Of a stretch of DNA of 42,871 bases, positions 9,019 through 18,341 are shown piece by piece. The first letter of the stretch is position 1. Every line of letters starts with the position of its first letter. The stretch spans positions 1 through 42,871 of the forward strand of contig JAUSNA010000023.1 in assembly GCA_030645455.1 (NCBI GenBank), given 5' to 3'. Position numbers and translations under genes: made by a program. The notes beneath the pieces were generated by a model that saw only the letters and a list, made by a program, of their open reading frames with translations, had not been told where the DNA came from and did not search any database. This stretch comes from Candidatus Levyibacteriota bacterium. Its GTDB lineage: Bacteria; Patescibacteriota; Microgenomatia; Levybacterales; GWA1-39-11.

Positions 9019-9735
9019 TTAGAATCCGAAGAATTTTGCAAGACCGCTTTTTTTCTTTTCTTTGTCTTCTTCTTGATGCTGATCATGCGGGTGGGTAGAG
9101 GTTTCCGATCTCATTTCATCAGTACCCATTGTTTGGTCGGCATGCTCCTCCGGCATTTTTGGCATTTCTTCGTGCATTTGATCTACCGGTTGATCGGTTG
9201 GTTCTGCTGCTGATACGGGAGGTTGATATTCATCGTGTCTATCGTTAATAAATGGACTTTCTTGATCCTGTGTGTTTGATGGTTCTTGAGAAAAACTTTC
9301 CTGTGCGGGCACTTCCCACTGAGATGGCTCCGTCTGTACTGTTGCGGGTTCATTTGCAACTGCCTCGTCCGTTGTAGGTTCTGATTGCGCCTCAATTTTT
9401 TCTTCACGGGCCGGTTCGCTGATGCTTCCTTTTCCAATCCTTTGAATAAGAGATTTGAAATTTTCACTAAGCAAATTTTTCTTCTTATTATAAACGCGCG
9501 TTGTGTCGTGAGTAACTCCGATCATTTGCTGGATTTTCGAAAGCGGGTAGCCTTCCAAAAGACACCAGTAAAGTGCGAGTCTTTTGTACATCATCATCTT
9601 CTCCTCATTAGTCAAAAATTCACTGAAGAACTGCTTTTTTTCATCGTAAGAAAGTGAGTCGAGGAAAGTATAAAATTGGCTTTCAAGCTCTGTAACTGTT
9701 TCTGAAGAAAGTTGTGTTGTCGAACTGCGTGGCAT
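9019..9735 (-). CDS. TrpR/YerC-like HTH protein with long acidic disordered tail and basic/aromatic C-terminus
   Basis: FFSEFLTNEEKMMMYKRLALYWCLLEGYPLSKIQQMIGVTHDTTRVYNKKK resembles Trp-repressor-family HTH; E/Q/P-rich tail ends KEKKKSGLAKFFGF. Confidence 0.75.
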   Translation of the reverse strand: MPRSSTTQLSSETVTELESQFYTFLDSLSYDEKKQFFSEFLTNEEKMMMYKRLALYWCLLEGYPLSKIQQMIGVTHDTTRVYNKKKNLLSENFKSLIQRIGKGSISEPAREEKIEAQSEPTTDEAVANEPATVQTEPSQWEVPAQESFSQEPSNTQDQESPFINDRHDEYQPPVSAAEPTDQPVDQMHEEMPKMPEEHADQTMGTDEMRSETSTHPHDQHQEEDKEKKKSGLAKFFGF

Positions 9736-9907
9736 ATTGGACCTAGTATACCGATATATCTTTGCCTATGTCAAGAGGAAAATATGAATTTATGATATAG
9801 TCCCAATGTATTGAGGGACCGTAGTCTTTACACTCTACTTAATGTTTCGTATTTAGAGACCAAAGCACTGTATTGTCCGTTTGCCTCAAATCTGGTACAA
9901 TCTTACA

Positions 9908-10549
9908 ATGTTTTCCATTTCAAAAGAGCAGAGACTATTTATTCTGTTTGGGCTATTTATTAGTTTTCTTATAGCCATGAATGTTTTGGGTGGCAAAATT
10001 ATTCCCCTTGGCCCATTTTCAACCTCAGTTGCGTTTCTTATCGTTCCGTGGTCTTTTTTGGTGACAGATATAGTCGAGGAGGTATATGGAAAGGGAAAAG
10101 CACGCGAGATGATTGTGGCCGGAGTAGTAGCGCTTATTGTTTTTCTTAGCTTTATTCTGCTTTTTGTAGCACTGCCTCCCGCTTCACGGTTCAAACAAAA
10201 CGAAGAGTATAATGTTATTTTCGGAACCTCAGCGCGTATTGTATTTGCTTCAATTACAGCTTTTCTATTATCTCAATTTCATGACATGTGGTCGTTTTGG
10301 AAACTTCGGAGTCTTACAAAAAAGCGCTTTTTATGGTTCCGCACAAATGTATCTACCATTTTTTCAATGGTTATAGATACATTTGTTTTTATGTTCCTGG
10401 CATTTTATATGTTGACGCCTATGTTTACATTTTGGTTTGTTATTCAAATGATAATTCCTTACCTTATTTTTAAGATGGTATGGGGAGTTGCAAGTACTCC
10501 ACTTGTGTACCTCGGAGCGAATTGGCTGCGCTGCGGAAGGAAAGAATAA
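9908..10549 (+). CDS. Queuosine precursor transporter (YhhQ/VUT family)
   Basis: LIAMNVLGGKIIPLG..., PWSFLVTDIVEEVYGKGKAREMI, SQFHDMWSFWKLR motifs; multi-TM; likely start ATG 9908. Confidence 0.85.
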   Translation: MFSISKEQRLFILFGLFISFLIAMNVLGGKIIPLGPFSTSVAFLIVPWSFLVTDIVEEVYGKGKAREMIVAGVVALIVFLSFILLFVALPPASRFKQNEEYNVIFGTSARIVFASITAFLLSQFHDMWSFWKLRSLTKKRFLWFRTNVSTIFSMVIDTFVFMFLAFYMLTPMFTFWFVIQMIIPYLIFKMVWGVASTPLVYLGANWLRCGRKE

Positions 10550-10639
10550 ATGATTAAGAGATTAATGATTAAAGAATTGAGAAGTTGAACTTACTAGTAT
10601 TTTCTTTTTCGTTTTGTTAAAATTTCATGAGTCAAATTC

Positions 10640-10711
10640 GCCGCCTTAGCTCAGTGGTAGAGCAACGGTTTTGTAAACCGTCGGTCCAGAGTTCAAATCT
10701 CTGAGGCGGCT
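10640..10711 (+). tRNA. tRNA-Thr (anticodon TGT)
   Basis: Acceptor GCCGCCT/AGGCGGC, anticodon arm ACGGT-TTTGTAA-ACCGT, T arm CAGAGTTCAAATCTCTG. Confidence 0.92.
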
Positions 10712-10783
10712 CATATGCCCTGCCTCAATTGAAGTTCAGTCATTGCGAACACAATCCATTTTATTATCCTGGACCCCGATTTT

Positions 10784-10802
10784 ATCCCGACTGAATCGGG
10801 AT
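10784..10802. terminator. Hairpin ATCCCGA-CTGAA-TCGGGAT with a downstream T tract
   Basis: Perfect 7-bp stem; TTTTTTT tract about 16 nt downstream. Confidence 0.4.
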
Positions 10803-10873
10803 TTATCGGGGGAACCTTTTTTTAGCAACACAAAGAGCGGGTCTATTTTCGACTGGAACGGATATCTAGGGAG

Positions 10874-11032
10874 TTAGGCAAATCTTGTAATGTATATAGC
10901 GATGAAGAGAATTCCCAAGAGAATATAAAGAACCGTTACTAAGGAGTGAAGTGTTGGAATTTCACGCAAAAGAACATGCTTTTTCTTTGCAGTAGATTTC
11001 TTAGTTGTTTTGTGGGCAGCTTTCTTTGGCAT
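10874..11032 (-). CDS. 52-aa single-TM protein with Lys-rich N-terminus
   Basis: Manual translation MPKKAAHKTTKKSTAKKKHVLLREIPTLHSLVTVLYILLGILFIAIYITRFA*. Confidence 0.6.
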   Translation of the reverse strand: MPKKAAHKTTKKSTAKKKHVLLREIPTLHSLVTVLYILLGILFIAIYITRFA

Positions 11033-11107
11033 AGACGGATTACATATAAGCATATTTGTTTTTGATCATTCCTGTCAACTGATACAAAAGTTATCGTAAG
11101 GTAACAT

Positions 11108-11225
11108 AGTGGATTGTTTCATTGTTTCGTTGCTGTATTGCTAGATTGCTTCATCTGAAAAATAATATTTTTACTCTTTTCGTAATCGAACAATTGAACA
11201 ATTGGACAATTTAACAATATAATAG
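11108..11225. repeat. Stutter inverted repeat (ATTGTTTCATTGTTTCGTTGCTGTATTG ... CAATTGAACAATTGGACAATTTAACAAT)
   Basis: Arms about 11110-11148 and 11190-11222, imperfectly complementary, between two gene starts. Confidence 0.6.
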
Positions 11226-11231
11226 TTTGTA

Positions 11232-11810
11232 ATGAAAAAGTTGGTTCTTTTAGTAGTTTTAGTTTTGATTATTGCAGCAGGCGGTATTGCCTTTTATATT
11301 CTTTCCCAGCCTCCAAAAGAAAAGCTTTCAGATGAGTTTAAGCAGAAAGCAGTAACGAAGCTTTTGGGCCGAAAAGCTCAGCTTGATGCCCAAAATGTCG
11401 CTACAGGGAACAAGGAGTACGAAGGGAAATACATTTCATTTTCGTATCCTGCAAAGGCACTCATTTATACATACCGGAATAGTTCGACGGGTGCGCCTCT
11501 TGAGGACTTCAGCTTTGATATAAAATCACCTAAAATTGTTTTTAATATGCGAGTATCTGAAATTGCCGGGGGGCTTGAGGATTATCCGGCAGTGCGTCTT
11601 CGTGAAGTAAGAAGCGAATATAAGAAAGCCAAGTTGACGATCGATGGAGTTGCGGGACTCACTTATTACAAAACTGGTCAGGAAGCTGAAAAAAGTGGTT
11701 TTTTCGTGAGAAAAGGTAAAATGTATACAATTTCAATAACAGGCACAAGCGGTGAGGTGGTCGAAAAATTATTTGATGAAATTATTTCTTCCGTTTCCTT
11801 CGTAGAATAA
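11232..11810 (+). CDS. Membrane-anchored hypothetical protein (PsbP-like fold possible)
   Basis: N-terminal TM; KYISFSYPAKA ... TYYKTGQEAEKSGFFVRKGKMYTISITG pattern. Confidence 0.65.
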   Translation: MKKLVLLVVLVLIIAAGGIAFYILSQPPKEKLSDEFKQKAVTKLLGRKAQLDAQNVATGNKEYEGKYISFSYPAKALIYTYRNSSTGAPLEDFSFDIKSPKIVFNMRVSEIAGGLEDYPAVRLREVRSEYKKAKLTIDGVAGLTYYKTGQEAEKSGFFVRKGKMYTISITGTSGEVVEKLFDEIISSVSFVE

Positions 11811-12717
11811 AGGCTGATGCAGTAAGCAATGCAATTGAAACCGTTCCGATCACAACATACTTATTCAGCTCACCCAAAATAAAGAAATAGGAGCTATCAG
11901 TGAGGTTGAACCTATTTTTGCCATACTTCAACTTTACAGTTGTTTTGTAAATCCCTGGAAGAACTACATCTGCGTATTTGTTAATTTTGACTATGTATCT
12001 TCTTGTTGAATCAGGAAGGGTAATGAGTGAATCTTCATTTACGATGCCCCGCGCCACTTCATCACCCAACGGACTCGTGATTGTGACCGTGCCATAGGGA
12101 GTGAGATCAACATTACCGGTATTTTGGAGGCGGAACGTAACAGTTGTGGGGAATGAGAAGAGCCCGGAATTGTTGCTAATTTGCACGATATTTGCCCTTT
12201 CCTGCTCGTATTCGGAGCCTGCGCGTACAAACAGAAGCGTTGATAAAATTGCCCTTAATTTTACCGTTTTTTGCTCGTCCTTTTGTTGAAGCTCGGCAAG
12301 AACCGTGCCGTAGTGGCCACCCAGGGTCAATCTTTTTCTGTCGATAAATACCTTGACAGTTTTGCTTTCGCCAGGGGCAATTACCAGATTGTTGTTGGAG
12401 AATCTTGCCCAATTGGACAATCCAAAATTATAATCACGGCTTTCATTTGGGTCCAAAATGCCCGGAATTCCACGGTCCTCAAGTTCTTTAACGTCTTGCA
12501 TAGTGAGGGTGAGCTCAATCGTTTGATTGGTATTATTTGTATAAGTGTATTCAGCTTCGGCAGGGTCTTTGCTTAAATCCAATTGGATGAGCTGAGGACT
12601 GACGGTAATATTATTTTTGGATTGGGCAAAAGTAACTTTTGAAGTCAAAAGGCAAAAGGCCAAGGTCAAAAGTGTAATTGAAAAGCCAAAAGTTTTAGTA
12701 CTTATTAATTTAGACAT
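11782..12717 (-). CDS. Secreted Ig-like (DUF916/COG1470-like) protein with C-terminal TM anchor
   Basis: Signal peptide; NITVSPQLIQLDLSKDPAEAEYTYTNNTNQTIEL; C-terminal TM plus RRKRKK; convergent 29-bp overlap with the preceding plus-strand gene. Confidence 0.7.
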   Translation of the reverse strand: MSKLISTKTFGFSITLLTLAFCLLTSKVTFAQSKNNITVSPQLIQLDLSKDPAEAEYTYTNNTNQTIELTLTMQDVKELEDRGIPGILDPNESRDYNFGLSNWARFSNNNLVIAPGESKTVKVFIDRKRLTLGGHYGTVLAELQQKDEQKTVKLRAILSTLLFVRAGSEYEQERANIVQISNNSGLFSFPTTVTFRLQNTGNVDLTPYGTVTITSPLGDEVARGIVNEDSLITLPDSTRRYIVKINKYADVVLPGIYKTTVKLKYGKNRFNLTDSSYFFILGELNKYVVIGTVSIALLTASAFILRRKRKK

Positions 12718-12782
12718 CTAATTTCGCATTTTGAATTAAGCCGTACTCTTATTATACAAAGGATTGGAGTTGGTAAAATAGA

Positions 12783-13925
12783 TTATCGGGACTTACTGCG
12801 CTGAATTGCTCTATTGATGTACCATTTGAGTACAAAGCGGATAATAATGAAAAGCACGATTAGGGTAGCAAAAATTAAACCCAGCGCGGTGTAGGGGATG
12901 ACCCAGAAAGTCGTTGTGCCTTCAATAGTGACATCCTTTTGGCCATCATCGTAGACCATAAGAAGCCGGGCAGTGTAGGGACCAATACGAAAGCTTGTGA
13001 GTTTGTTCCAATTGATAGTAAGTTTTGTCACCGGTTTGCCGGCATCATCAAGTTTTTCAGCTCCATTTTCTATTACTTTTTCTTTTACCAAAAAACCTTC
13101 ATTCCAGGAGGATTCAAATTCCCTTTGACCCCCCGGGAGGATGCTGCCAACACCAGGATTTACCTCAAGAATTCCTATTTCATCTCCACCGCTTCGCGTG
13201 ATGAAGATATTTCCTCTGGGTCTTACATGCACATTTCCTTTGTTGGCAAGCTTGACTAAAAAGTCTACCGGAAGGTATTCACTGATGTTATTTTTAGCCT
13301 TAAAACTTACAAGATCTGTCTTTGAATTTGCTCCATCCTTGACCACCGTTAGGAGGGTAACTATAAGAATTTCACCTTTGACTTCCGCACCTGTAGTACT
13401 TATTCCGCTTTCCTGTTTTGGTGCGATACTAAAAACATAGTAGTAACCGTACGCTGCGGTCTCTGGGATATCAATTGTAAAGCTGACATCTTTCCATTCT
13501 CGGGGCTTAGCTTCAAAATCCGGAGTTTCAAATGTAACCCACTTCAATTCTTCCCCTTTTGCCTCGTTCTCGGGCACCGGACTGCCATCAGCCGGATCCG
13601 AAATAAGCCTACGTGCCTTTATTTCAAGCTCGATCGGGGTTGAAAGATTGTTTCTGACTCTGAATTTTTGAGTCACTTTTTCACCGGGTTTTGCGGTCAA
13701 CTCCATAACCGGCGGACTGACTGTTAGGTCAAGCCTGCCAGGCGATTGAGCAAAAGCGCCTCTCAAAGGCAAAATGCAAAAGGCAAAGGTCAAAAGTGCA
13801 AATAAAAATCCAAAAGTTTTTATTGGACTATTTAGTATTTTTGACTTTAAATTCCCGCCTAGACTCGCTGTGGCGTGACGCGAGCGCGGCGAGGCTGGTT
13901 GAATTTTGAATTTTGAATTTTGCAT
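12783..13925 (-). CDS. Paralogous Ig-like (DUF916-like) protein with C-terminal TM anchor
   Basis: LDLTVSPPVMELTAKPGEKVTQKFRVRNNLSTPIELEIK; ESAWxEGFLVKE-like block shared with the next gene; C-terminal TM plus basic tail. Confidence 0.75.
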   Translation of the reverse strand: MQNSKFKIQPASPRSRHATASLGGNLKSKILNSPIKTFGFLFALLTFAFCILPLRGAFAQSPGRLDLTVSPPVMELTAKPGEKVTQKFRVRNNLSTPIELEIKARRLISDPADGSPVPENEAKGEELKWVTFETPDFEAKPREWKDVSFTIDIPETAAYGYYYVFSIAPKQESGISTTGAEVKGEILIVTLLTVVKDGANSKTDLVSFKAKNNISEYLPVDFLVKLANKGNVHVRPRGNIFITRSGGDEIGILEVNPGVGSILPGGQREFESSWNEGFLVKEKVIENGAEKLDDAGKPVTKLTINWNKLTSFRIGPYTARLLMVYDDGQKDVTIEGTTTFWVIPYTALGLIFATLIVLFIIIRFVLKWYINRAIQRSKSR

Positions 13926-13929
13926 TATT

Positions 13930-14967
13930 TTACTTTTTCCTAAATATTCCCTTTACTTTTCTGATTATTGTGCGGCTAGTTGTAAAGAGCCCGATTCCTA
14001 CGAAAATCACAATGCCGATCAATACGAGTATAACCTTCCAGGGAAAGACGAAGAAAGAAATAGTTTTTTCATAGGTATAGTCTCGCGTGTCTCCACTTAT
14101 TAGTACGAGTGCTGTAGCAGTGTATTTTCCTACCCGAAGGTCCAATAACTTTTGATAGTGAATTTTCATCTCGCGCTCAGGTTTGTCATCATCGCCCAAT
14201 ACTTCAACTCCATCTTTCATTTTCGTTTCATAGGTAATAAATCCGTCGTTCCAAACGCTTTCGAAAGAGCGGTTGAGAGTAGGGAGAATGCCACCTTGAG
14301 ATTCATTGATTTCAAGAGTTGAAACTGTTCTTCCTAAAAAGTCCTTGATGAAGATATTGCCACGAGGTCTTATATGTACATTGCCGATATTTTGAAGATT
14401 GGTTGTGAATGAAATCGGAGGATATTCATAAAAAGTGGATCCGGTTCTAAATTCCAGGAATTTGCCCTCCGTCTTTGCTCCTTCCTTTTGGACGGATAGA
14501 AGAACAGGTACTGCAAGTGATGCAGTGAGTGTAGTGCCTGTTTCGCGGTTCTTTTGTCCATTTTCGGCGGTAAATGAAAGCGCCCAGTAGTATCCATATG
14601 CAGCACTTTCAGGGATTTGTATGGTGAAGTTAGCTGTTGTCCATTCCCGGGGTTTGAGGGTGAGTGTTTCATCTTTTACAGTTAGCCATGAAAGATGTTC
14701 TTCTTTTGTTTCTTTTATTGTAAGTTCTCCTGTTTCATCTCCGCCCATGATTCTTACTTCCGGTTTTACTGTTATTTCAGAATTGGTATTATTGCGGAGA
14801 CGGACTGACTGATTGAGAGTCGCACCGGGCTTTGCTGATAATTCAATGAAAGTAGGAGATACGGTTACATCGAAATTTTCAAGCGTTTGGGCGTGTGTAG
14901 AATGGATACCACTAAAGAAAAATATGGATACGAAAAAACTAAAAAAAAGTAATTTTTTTGCTATCAT
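13930..14967 (-). CDS. Paralogous Ig-like (DUF916-like) protein with C-terminal TM anchor
   Basis: FDVTVSPTFIELSAKPGATLNQSVRLRNNTNSEITVKPE; ends WKVILVLIGIVIFVGIGLF...RKVKGIFRKK; clearly paralogous to 12783-13925. Confidence 0.75.
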   Translation of the reverse strand: MIAKKLLFFSFFVSIFFFSGIHSTHAQTLENFDVTVSPTFIELSAKPGATLNQSVRLRNNTNSEITVKPEVRIMGGDETGELTIKETKEEHLSWLTVKDETLTLKPREWTTANFTIQIPESAAYGYYWALSFTAENGQKNRETGTTLTASLAVPVLLSVQKEGAKTEGKFLEFRTGSTFYEYPPISFTTNLQNIGNVHIRPRGNIFIKDFLGRTVSTLEINESQGGILPTLNRSFESVWNDGFITYETKMKDGVEVLGDDDKPEREMKIHYQKLLDLRVGKYTATALVLISGDTRDYTYEKTISFFVFPWKVILVLIGIVIFVGIGLFTTSRTIIRKVKGIFRKK

Positions 14968-14987
14968 GTCTCATTTTGGGGCAGTTA

Positions 14988-16124
14988 TTAGAATGACCCT
15001 GCTGCAACAACAGTCAAGGTGTCGGTGTAATCGGATCCGGCTGGTGTTGTAGCTGATGAACGGGCTTTTACTACCAGAGAGACGACATCACCACTTGTCG
15101 GAGTAGTATCTGTAGCAGTAATGTGGAATATGTTATATGCAAGATGACCTCCGGAGTCAGCATCTCCACCCTCGTATTCATCATTTACACATCCTGTTGC
15201 GCAACCTGATCCTGCATCGACATCCAGAACGTATCCACCAGTTGATGAGAGAGTCTGAGGAGTTCCGTCCCATGAGCCAGGACTTACAATATCTGCATTA
15301 GCAACTGTCGAATGAAGGGCACCTGCATTTGATCCACCATTGGTTCCACTTTTTACCCAACTGATCCAGCCATTCCTCGCATTAGTTGTTACTGTTTGGT
15401 TAATGCCTGATGCTGCAGCGGTTGAGCCTGAGGCAAGGGTTCCAAGAGCAGCAGTATTTCCGGAGAGAGCAAAGGTCATTTGTGCAGATACTGATGCTGT
15501 AACGGAGATCTGGTCTGCATTTGAAGTAACAACGTCAACTGCCCATCCTACATTTGCTAAGAATGGAGATCCGCCTTGAACTTGCAATATTCCAGTTTTG
15601 TTGTCCCCTGCAGCGCCTATGTCAGATCCGGCTCCTCCGGAGAAATTGAAGCAATAAAAGATATCATCCGTAAGGTCAGTTGCCGTCCAAGTTACCGTAT
15701 TTCCACTAACTGCGTAAGCTGCTTCTGTATTGGTAATACCTGCCCACATTGTTGATTGAGTGTAGGCTGGGGTTACATCAGTGGGATCATAAGGAAGGTT
15801 TGTGTCATTGGCAGTCCAATTGGCTGGGGTTGAATCAATTGTCCAATCAGTTGGAAATACAATTGAGACATTCGTATCGGTTCCATGTGATCCGGAAGTT
15901 TCGATACATGCGCTTCCAGAGATGTCGGCACCTGTTGAATGTCTATCGATTCTGACAAATGACTGTGTGAGAGTGGCATGGGCTTGCTTTGGCTGCATGA
16001 CAGGATAGATAAGTGAAATTATGGTGACGATGTAAAGAAGGAGGCTGATGATGGATTTCTTACCCTTAAGGTTAAGGGTTCTTGCCTCTGTTACGATTCT
16101 TTTAGGACTTGATAAATATTTCAT
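14988..16124 (-). CDS. Secreted beta-rich surface protein with C-terminal ...TTPAGSDYTDTLTVVAAGSF motif
   Basis: Signal/TM near the N-terminus; C-terminal motif shared with 16230-17360. Confidence 0.7.
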   Translation of the reverse strand: MKYLSSPKRIVTEARTLNLKGKKSIISLLLYIVTIISLIYPVMQPKQAHATLTQSFVRIDRHSTGADISGSACIETSGSHGTDTNVSIVFPTDWTIDSTPANWTANDTNLPYDPTDVTPAYTQSTMWAGITNTEAAYAVSGNTVTWTATDLTDDIFYCFNFSGGAGSDIGAAGDNKTGILQVQGGSPFLANVGWAVDVVTSNADQISVTASVSAQMTFALSGNTAALGTLASGSTAAASGINQTVTTNARNGWISWVKSGTNGGSNAGALHSTVANADIVSPGSWDGTPQTLSSTGGYVLDVDAGSGCATGCVNDEYEGGDADSGGHLAYNIFHITATDTTPTSGDVVSLVVKARSSATTPAGSDYTDTLTVVAAGSF

Positions 16125-16229
16125 ACAATAAATTGCTCTGCAGATAGCAAATCATAAATTAAATAGTTGTGTCAAGGGGGGAATTTTCCCTTTACTTCAA
16201 AGTAAAATCGTCATTAACAGTATAGGGTT

Positions 16230-17360
16230 TTAAAAACTCCCGGTTACAAGAATAGTGAGAATATCTGCGTAATCATTTGCTGAAGGTGTGGTATTGGATG
16301 CCTTTGCTTTGAGGGAAAAAGAAACCCTACCTCCAACAATTGGACTGGCACTTGTTTCATATATATAGCGTTTCTCAGTATCCAGCACGCCAACATTGTC
16401 AGAAGATCCATTATATGGAGAGAGGGCTTGAATTGGCCCACCTGATGTTTGGGTTGCGGTGCTACTAATAGCGCCATATCCCTGCGGTTGTGCCGTAAGA
16501 TCGGCTGTTGCCGAGGTTATTGTATGCGATGCTGAGGTGCTTTGTAGCCCGTTATTGGTTCCGCTGATAGAGACAAAGCCTCCGTTGTTGGCGTTTGTAG
16601 AAAAATCTACCCAGACTTTATCGGTTGATGTTGTAACCGATCCGACAGCCAGTTCTCCAAGTCCTAATGTATATGGTGCAGCAGATTCAGAATTGTCTGG
16701 GGCGATATCGATATCAAAGCTGATGGATGAAGTATCTGTTGAAGCAATTGCCGTCGGACTCCATATAAATTGCGTGTAAAATCTTCCCTGACGGGCTGCC
16801 ACTTGCACTGTATAGGTAGTTGAAGGGTAGAGTCCGATGATGTTACTGCCAGACTGCGCCCCCCAAGCAGTATAGGATTGCCAGTCTTCGTCATTTAGAT
16901 CATTTCCGACTGTCATGTCATTTTGTGCATATTGAAAGGTGCCTGATCCGCTGGCAATACGCACGGCATATTGGTAATCGGAAGGATCTGTCCCCCCTCG
17001 GTTGATAACGAGTTTTAATTTGTTGTACCAATTTGATGGGTTGGTAAAAGTGGGTGCGGCTGCAACCGTCGCCTGCATGGTGTATTCAAGACCTGCACCT
17101 ATAAAATAGTTAGCCGACGAGGGACTTCCTTGGTCCACTTGGACGAGAGTTCCAAATAGCGAGTAGTTGGAAGAACTGGAAGTGGCAGTTCCTCCTGCGC
17201 CAAACCCATAATCCATCAATTTATAATTACCGCTTGCAGGTGGGACCGCCTGGGCATAGATTTTCGTATTAAGTATTAAGTAGCACGTATTAAGTATAAG
17301 TACCAATATTGATATAAAAATTAATCTTCTAGGTGCATTTAATAATTTTGATCTCTGCAT
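16230..17360 (-). CDS. Secreted beta-rich surface protein with C-terminal ...NTTPSANDYADILTILVTGSF motif
   Basis: Start chosen at ATG 17360 (MQRSKLLNAPRRLIFISILVLILNTCYLILNTKIYAQA signal peptide) rather than the longer ORF from 17528. Confidence 0.65.
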   Translation of the reverse strand: MQRSKLLNAPRRLIFISILVLILNTCYLILNTKIYAQAVPPASGNYKLMDYGFGAGGTATSSSSNYSLFGTLVQVDQGSPSSANYFIGAGLEYTMQATVAAAPTFTNPSNWYNKLKLVINRGGTDPSDYQYAVRIASGSGTFQYAQNDMTVGNDLNDEDWQSYTAWGAQSGSNIIGLYPSTTYTVQVAARQGRFYTQFIWSPTAIASTDTSSISFDIDIAPDNSESAAPYTLGLGELAVGSVTTSTDKVWVDFSTNANNGGFVSISGTNNGLQSTSASHTITSATADLTAQPQGYGAISSTATQTSGGPIQALSPYNGSSDNVGVLDTEKRYIYETSASPIVGGRVSFSLKAKASNTTPSANDYADILTILVTGSF

Positions 17361-17466
17361 TTTATTGTTATAGATCTTAATAGATTGAAATATTGCTATA
17401 TATTTTGATATAACACTAAATTTTCGAATTAAATCGTAATACTTAATACATAATACGTAATACTTT
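17265..17466. repeat. Stutter inverted repeat (CGTATTAAGTATTAAGTAGCACGTATTAAGTATAAGTA ... CGTAATACTTAATACATAATACGTAATACT)
   Basis: Arms about 17265-17300 and 17436-17466; the first encodes part of a signal peptide, the second abuts the PIN stop codon. Confidence 0.7.
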
Positions 17467-17467
17467 T

Positions 17468-17893
17468 TCATATTGGTAGATAGAATGTATTTAGTCCATA
17501 GAGCGGGTGTAGATAGTCGAATGTACAAATAGTTGTAATATTTCTTTTGGATGCGACTACTGCCATGAGTGCTTCTGAGAATGTAAGATCCATTGAGTTA
17601 TAATTTGATACTGTCTTGAATGTGGCCTTTATTTCAGATTCTTCCGGTGTAAGTATATTTATATCGGAGAGAGCTACTATCCGCAAAAAGTCTTTTGCAA
17701 GGGAAGGACTCATTTTTTTAAAAATAATTTCATACGTTTGGTTGAGGTTGATGACATCCATGTAAAGTAAATATTCCTCTTCGGAAAAGTAGCGGAAGTA
17801 GGCCGATGCTTGAGCGTGCTTGTCGTGCGCACGGTCAATAAAAGCATATAGACTGCTTGGTGATAGATAGACCTTTTTTGATTGTGTAGGCAT
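17468..17893 (-). CDS. PIN-domain protein (VapC-like putative ribonuclease toxin)
   Basis: SSLYAFIDRAHDKHAQA, INLNQTYEII, NSMDLTFSEALMAVVASKRNITTICTFDYLHP: PIN-like acidic residue pattern. Confidence 0.75.
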   Translation of the reverse strand: MPTQSKKVYLSPSSLYAFIDRAHDKHAQASAYFRYFSEEEYLLYMDVINLNQTYEIIFKKMSPSLAKDFLRIVALSDINILTPEESEIKATFKTVSNYNSMDLTFSEALMAVVASKRNITTICTFDYLHPLYGLNTFYLPI

Positions 17894-18341
17894 AAAATTA
17901 AGCTCTAAATACTAAGTTCTAAATCCTAAACAAGCTCAAAATTCAAATTTTCGATTTTGTAATAATAGAACCAAATATTTTCATAAGTTGAGTAGCTTCA
18001 TTGATAAGGTTAATTCGCATACCTTCGGTGTCTTTATTATTAGAGGTAAGTAGTTTTAGCCAATAAATTGACTCTTTTGTTTCTTTGCGGCAGATTTTGA
18101 TTCTCATATAAAAATCTTTTTTGCTTAAGGCCTCATTAGCTTCAATATAATTAGCTCCAATGGATCCGGAGGATCTTGTTAATTGTTTTACATCTTCCAG
18201 TGAAATAATGGTTTTTTGAATCTGCTTTAAATACATTCTAACATTTTGAGCAAAACTAAAGGTTCTTCCTTCTAGGTCATATATTTTGACGTTTTGTGCT
18301 TGATCCATTGTTTAGTTTTTAGTATTTAGTGCTTATAATTT
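17894..18341. repeat. Inverted repeats flanking a four-helix-bundle ORF (cassette 1)
   Basis: Left arm (17894-17933) aaaattaagctctaaatactaagttctaaatcctaaacaa; right arm (18308-18341) ttgtttagtttttagtatttagtgcttataattt: strong imperfect complementarity. Confidence 0.8.
17943..18308 (-). CDS. Four-helix-bundle protein (S23/23S rRNA-IVP-like, Avd-like fold)
   Basis: RSSGSIGANYIEANEALSKKDFYMRIKICRKETKESIYWLKLL is the S23-family signature. Confidence 0.85.
   Translation of the reverse strand: MDQAQNVKIYDLEGRTFSFAQNVRMYLKQIQKTIISLEDVKQLTRSSGSIGANYIEANEALSKKDFYMRIKICRKETKESIYWLKLLTSNNKDTEGMRINLINEATQLMKIFGSIITKSKI

Noticed and set aside
17361-17528. N-terminal extension of ORF 16230-17528
   Set aside because: It overlaps the PIN gene and repeat arm; ATG 17360 gives a proper signal peptide, so the shorter start was used.
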